This document shows positions 5,816 through 6,133 of a stretch of 6,133 bases of DNA, piece by piece. A model generated the notes under the pieces. It was not told the DNA's origin. It did no database searches and saw only the letters and a program-made list of their open reading frames with translations. The stretch is from Rickettsiella sp. (GTDB lineage: Bacteria > Pseudomonadota > Gammaproteobacteria > Diplorickettsiales > Diplorickettsiaceae): the NCBI GenBank assembly GCA_031119195.1, contig JAVHYG010000104.1, forward strand, positions 1 through 6,133, given 5' to 3'. A program made the translations under genes and the position numbers. The first letter of the stretch is position 1, and every line of letters begins with the position of its first letter.

Positions 5816-5913
5816 TAATTTAATCAAAGTAAACAGAAGGGATTTTGGATCTAAATGCTAGGCTGTCATTTTCGGTCCTATAAATACTCCTTAGAACTAC
5901 CTGTCAGCCGATG
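5816..5913. other. AT-rich spacer upstream of the rpsB promoter
   Basis: No open frame, RNA gene or strong motif is seen on either strand. It separates the rpsB promoter from the 18-bp direct repeats and the IS110 remnant. Regulatory sites for rpsB could lie here but none is recognisable. Confidence 0.5.
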
Positions 5914-5931
5914 AGACATGTATGGACTCTG
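5914..5931. repeat. 18-bp direct repeat, copy 1
   Basis: AGACATGTATGGACTCTG, identical to the copy at 5985-6002. A 53-bp AT-rich segment lies between the copies. The sequences flanking the two copies are unrelated. Confidence 0.9.
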
Positions 5932-5984
5932 TCAATATAGCAATAGGTAAATGAAAATTTTTTTCAAAATAAAAGTGGAGCTGC

Positions 5985-6002
5985 AGACATGTATGGACTC
6001 TG
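5985..6002. repeat. 18-bp direct repeat, copy 2, abutting the IS110 remnant
   Basis: An exact second copy of AGACATGTATGGACTCTG. It ends one base before the TTA stop triplet (6004-6006) that truncates the IS110 transposase fragment, so the repeat marks the break point of the element. A possible degenerate third copy, CATGTGGACGCTCT, is at 6067-6080. Confidence 0.9.
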
Positions 6003-6003
6003 G

Positions 6004-6069
6004 TTAAGTGCCATGTAATTGGAAAACATTTTTTGCCAAATCGATGCCTAATATTTTAACATGCTTCAT
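6004..6069 (-). pseudogene. IS110/IS1111-family transposase, N-terminal 21 residues
   Basis: ATG at 6067-6069 opens a 21-codon frame ending in TAA at 6004-6006. The peptide contains GIDLAKNVFQLHG (residues 8-20), the conserved opening of IS110/IS1111 transposases, where the Asp of GIDLAK is the first catalytic residue of the DEDD site. Intact proteins are about 320-420 residues, so over 90% is missing and the fragment is inactive. The break coincides with an 18-bp direct repeat (5985-6002). The remnant lies about 380 bp upstream of rpsB and may record a past insertion and deletion at this site. Recognition rests on one short but very characteristic motif. Confidence 0.8.
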
Positions 6070-6133
6070 GTGGACGCTCTTTTTATGTGAATGAATGACT
6101 ACTATAAATCTTCCATTCTGGCTCATTATGAAG
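6004..6133 (-). mobile_element. IS110/IS1111-family remnant, left end only
   Basis: The first codons of an IS110-type transposase (6004-6069) plus the DNA upstream of its start. The fragment stops abruptly at the 18-bp repeat and no other transposase sequence is found in the window. Its outer end cannot be fixed; it may lie around 6110-6120 or beyond the window. IS110-family elements use a DEDD recombinase guided by a bridge RNA encoded in a non-coding end, so flanking non-coding pieces here may derive from such an end. Confidence 0.6.

Noticed and set aside
5930..5935. Perfect TTGACA on the minus strand as a second rpsB promoter
   Set aside because: The hexamer at the proper spacing is ATCGGC, which is not a usable -10.
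6097..6104. TAGTAGTC (minus) near the IS remnant matching the repeated 8-mer in the structured RNA
   Set aside because: Eight bases are too few to link the RNA to the IS element; no longer shared sequence is seen.

Overview
The window comes from an AT-rich gammaproteobacterium. The PyrH, EF-Ts and S2 sequences are clearly gammaproteobacterial. The low GC content, the wide non-coding gaps and the IS110 remnant would suit a Legionellales-type host-associated lineage (Coxiella/Rickettsiella relatives), but that placement is inference, because nothing here can be compared with other genomes.

Layout. Positions 1-390 (minus) hold the N-terminal half of pyrH (UMP kinase), cut by the window edge. 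Positions 391-1250 are a long gap. It holds a possible C-terminal gene fragment (433-552, minus), an imperfect inverted repeat (587-655), and what looks like a complete small transcription unit on the plus strand: a promoter (848-875), about 215 nt of highly structured RNA, and a strong intrinsic terminator (1038-1099). A second, weaker terminator-like hairpin follows (1123-1153). Positions 1251-3794 (plus) are a two-gene ABC importer operon: a fused double permease of the nitrate/sulfonate/taurine-like anion type and its ATPase. Positions 3795-3935 contain a long perfect hairpin between convergent transcription units. Positions 3936-5623 (minus) are tsf and rpsB, tightly coupled. Positions 5624-5815 carry the rpsB leader and an extended -10 promoter. 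Positions 5816-6133 hold an 18-bp direct repeat and the broken start of an IS110/IS1111-type transposase.

How it fits together. rpsB, tsf and pyrH normally lie side by side in one translation/nucleotide operon in gammaproteobacteria. Here the order and orientation are kept, but about 3.5 kb carrying the ABC operon in the opposite direction sits between tsf and pyrH. pyrH must therefore have its own promoter, and the importer operon converges on tsf. No periplasmic substrate-binding protein gene is present, so the importer's substrate cannot be read from the context.

The most interesting object is the structured RNA at about 882-1099. It lies just upstream of the importer, reads in the same direction, has alternative pairings and a candidate Ser/Cys-rich leader peptide, and ends at a terminator. 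It could be a free-standing small RNA or an attenuator leader of the importer. I could not match it to any RNA family I know.
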